Shown here in pieces: positions 62,418 to 64,000 of a stretch of DNA of 64,000 nt. The stretch is from Thermococcus argininiproducens (GTDB taxonomy: Archaea; Methanobacteriota_B; Thermococci; Thermococcales; Thermococcaceae): assembly GCF_023746595.1 (NCBI RefSeq), contig NZ_CP080572.1:186001-250000 (forward strand), written 5' to 3'. A model generated the notes under the pieces. That model worked only from the letters and a program-made list of their open reading frames with translations, was not told the origin of the DNA and did no database searches. The position numbers were made by a program, and so were the translations under genes. Numbering within the stretch: position 1 is the stretch's first letter; each line of letters opens with the position of its first letter.

Positions 62418-62516
62418 TTCCCACCGCCTTCATTTATCAAGCAGATTCATCTATATTCTGACAAAATTAGAGGGATAACTTAAAAAATATAAAAATATGC
62501 AAACAAATGGGATGAA

Positions 62517-62816
62517 CTAACTTTCTAGGAGCTTCCTCTTTCTTCTCTCGTATTCTTCGTCGTCTATTTCTCCTCTTGCATATTTCTCGTCAAGTATTTC
62601 AAGTGCTCGATTTTTTGATGTCTTTGTAGCTCCACTTGAGCTCTGCTCGATTATCCACTTAATGAACCATACTACTGCCACTATTATTGCAACCCAGAAT
62701 AAGAGCATGAATATTGCCCCGACGATCCCAAAGTAACCAAATCCCATCATGTCGTGCCACCCCCATTCAAATTCTCCCATGTGAACGAGATAATTTCCAA
62801 AATTTTCAAACATCAT
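62517..62816 (-). CDS. SHOCT-domain membrane protein
   Basis: A 99-residue protein with one or two membrane helices (GYFGIVGAIFMLLFWVAIIV... in short) and a C-terminal SHOCT motif (ALEILDEKYARGEIDDEEYERRKRKL). SHOCT tails are common in bacterial and archaeal membrane proteins of unknown role, possibly oligomerisation modules. Start ATG 62816 follows GTGAGGCG; ATG 62813 is possible. The gap to 63010 shows only a TATA-like region and nothing else I can name. Confidence 0.72.
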   Translation of the reverse strand: MMFENFGNYLVHMGEFEWGWHDMMGFGYFGIVGAIFMLLFWVAIIVAVVWFIKWIIEQSSSGATKTSKNRALEILDEKYARGEIDDEEYERRKRKLLES

Positions 62817-63009
62817 TTTTGCTCGCCTCACTCATTACTTATCTATAAAGAGTTATATCTCTTATTTTTACCAAAGTGCAAAAATAACAACCTACAATTT
62901 CACAAAAAATAAAGTAATATAAGTTTTTTACTTTCAGTCTAGAATCCCTTCCCTCTCTCCTACCTCTTTTTAACCCCACTATCTTCAATGTATTATGAAC
63001 ATCAACCCC

Positions 63010-63573
63010 TCAGGCCTTTCTCCCAGTAAGAAAGATTTCAAGAATTTCCTTTTTCAGATCTCTGATATCAAAATATTCCCCTGCCATTAGATAATGGATG
63101 GTCAAACCATCCAAAAGAGCCCCAAAAAGTATTGCCCTTACCCTTGGATTTAAGACTCCAAGTTCCTCAAAAATACTATCGAAGAGCTCTAAATACTCCT
63201 CATAAAATCCCTTCCACTGTTCCAACTCGTTTCCATGTTTGATACTCTCTTCATAAACCTCTAAGAAAAAACGCGAAAGTTTTGGGTTATTCAAAATAAA
63301 CTCAAATGAATAATCAACCAGCGCTTTAAACTTATCTTCCGGCGACTTTGCACTTAGAATTTTAGGAAATATTGTCTTAGCCCACTGGTCAAATCCATAA
63401 AACAACGCTTCTTTAGCAAGCTCATATTTTGAGGAAAAGTGATAGAAAAGCCCTCCTTTTGAGAGTCCAACTTTTTTCGCAATTTCCTCCATTGAAACAT
63501 TATCATAAGCTCTCTCGCTAAAAAGTTCAAGAGCAACCTCTAAAATCCTCTCTTTAGTTTCTTTCCTCCTCAT
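63010..63573 (-). CDS. TetR-family transcriptional regulator
   Basis: A 187-residue regulator. The N-terminal HTH (TKERILEVALELFSERAYDN, SMEEIAKKVGLSKGGLFYHF) matches TetR, with an all-helical ligand-binding domain after it. It is preceded on the same strand by the MMPL/RND exporter gene with a 32-bp gap, so it probably controls that exporter. The C-terminal helix shows no special feature. Ligand unknown. Confidence 0.88.
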   Translation of the reverse strand: MRRKETKERILEVALELFSERAYDNVSMEEIAKKVGLSKGGLFYHFSSKYELAKEALFYGFDQWAKTIFPKILSAKSPEDKFKALVDYSFEFILNNPKLSRFFLEVYEESIKHGNELEQWKGFYEEYLELFDSIFEELGVLNPRVRAILFGALLDGLTIHYLMAGEYFDIRDLKKEILEIFLTGRKA

Positions 63574-63605
63574 TTTTCAACAACCCCCCCATAATCTCCA
63601 CAACT

Positions 63606-64000
63606 TCAATCACCCCTGTGCCAAAATAACCTCAAGAGAAGTGGTAAAGTTAGTACTGCCCCCACAAAACTGTATATTAATCCAAAGAGCGTTGTAATGG
63701 CGAATTGGGTAATTACTGGTATGGGTATAAGAATAAAAACTCCAAAGGCAACGAGAGTCGTTAGAGCAGAGTACAGCACCTCTTTTCCTGTGCTAGATAG
63801 AGAAATTGCATAACACTCCTCCAGAGTTTTACCTTCTTTTCTTTCAAGTGCCCAGCGATTTGCTATGTGAATTGGATAATCTATTCCTATACCAACTATT
63901 ATTGCTCCAACCATTGCAGTCATCATATTTAGTGGAATTCCCAAGAACTTCATCGTCATAAAGAGCCATCCAATGGTTATGAATGGGGGGAGAGCCGTTA
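63606..64000 (-). CDS. RND/MMPL-family exporter, C-terminal part (5' end outside the window)
   Basis: About 131 codons from the end of a large membrane transporter, running out of the window on the right. It shows several hydrophobic helices and the RND-type block VGIGIDYPIHIANRW with an Asp in the membrane helix, the MMPL/SSD hallmark that relays protons. The end is LLLRLFWHRGD. The TetR gene follows on the same strand. Archaeal MMPL proteins export lipids or hydrophobic compounds; the substrate is not predictable here. Confidence 0.82.
   Translation of the reverse strand, partial: TALPPFITIGWLFMTMKFLGIPLNMMTAMVGAIIVGIGIDYPIHIANRWALERKEGKTLEECYAISLSSTGKEVLYSALTTLVAFGVFILIPIPVITQFAITTLFGLIYSFVGAVLTLPLLLRLFWHRGD

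Overview
The window comes from a hyperthermophilic archaeon of the order Thermococcales (Thermococcus/Pyrococcus group). The reasons are the tungsten glyceraldehyde-3-phosphate:ferredoxin oxidoreductase (GAPOR), bifunctional FBP aldolase/phosphatase, archaeal triosephosphate isomerase, wybutosine enzyme Taw2, TrmB-type sugar regulator, CopR with a TRASH domain, BRE/TATA promoters, GGTGA-type ribosome sites and two box C/D guide RNAs. The DNA is AT-rich, which suggests a low-GC Thermococcus species; the species cannot be fixed from this alone.

Layout. 1-7.4 kb: housekeeping genes (GTPase, HD phosphohydrolase, MBL hydrolase, lone Cas4-like nuclease, Taw2, a radical SAM enzyme, a PP-loop tRNA-thiolase-like enzyme) and a C/D sRNA at about 2.99 kb. 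7.5-9.9 kb and 16.3-19.4 kb: two paralogous two-gene cassettes, each a secreted coiled-coil/Cys-rich protein followed by a secreted beta-propeller-like protein, both behind nearly identical promoters. I regard this as the best candidate for an undescribed system. 10-16 kb: AI-2E-type membrane protein, nicotinamidase, a PadR-MFS efflux operon with a striking double operator, and L-asparaginase. 19.5-26.3 kb: large DHH/S1/Zn-finger nuclease, two tandem MFS transporters with the same promoter element, a TauE-like permease, a second C/D sRNA and a TOPRIM-like protein. 26.3-28.2 kb: an apparently intact IS607-type element (serine recombinase + TnpB), wedged between the stop codons of its neighbours.

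28.2-36.7 kb is a sugar island: glycosyltransferase, two Gfo/Idh/MocA dehydrogenases, a complete CUT-type ABC importer and a TrmB-family regulator. Both of its promoter regions carry a related 17-bp dyad. 36.7-40.7 kb groups TPI, GAPOR and FBP aldolase/phosphatase. Sites resembling the Thermococcales glycolytic motif lie downstream of the GAPOR TATA box and upstream of the FBP aldolase/phosphatase TATA box, the arrangement expected for opposite control of glycolysis and gluconeogenesis. 40.8-46.5 kb holds a DOMON lipoprotein plus cytochrome-b561-like membrane protein, three ferritin-like di-iron proteins (one fused to a VIT1-type transporter) and GAPN. 46.5-50.7 kb is a FecCD-type metallophore/metal ABC importer with an FmdE-like protein, divergent from a NifX-like protein across a perfect 14-bp palindrome.

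52.4-57.8 kb is a copper-homeostasis island: CopA, thioredoxin-like protein, CopR, a CcdA-like membrane protein and a Met/His-rich membrane-anchored protein. 58.8-61.9 kb is a transsulfuration operon (CBS-like, CGS/CGL-like and a methyltransferase). The end carries an RND/MMPL exporter fragment with a TetR regulator. Scattered through the window are about nine short hairpin elements resembling IS200/IS605-family ends with no transposase nearby. One of them abuts a truncated TolB-like gene.
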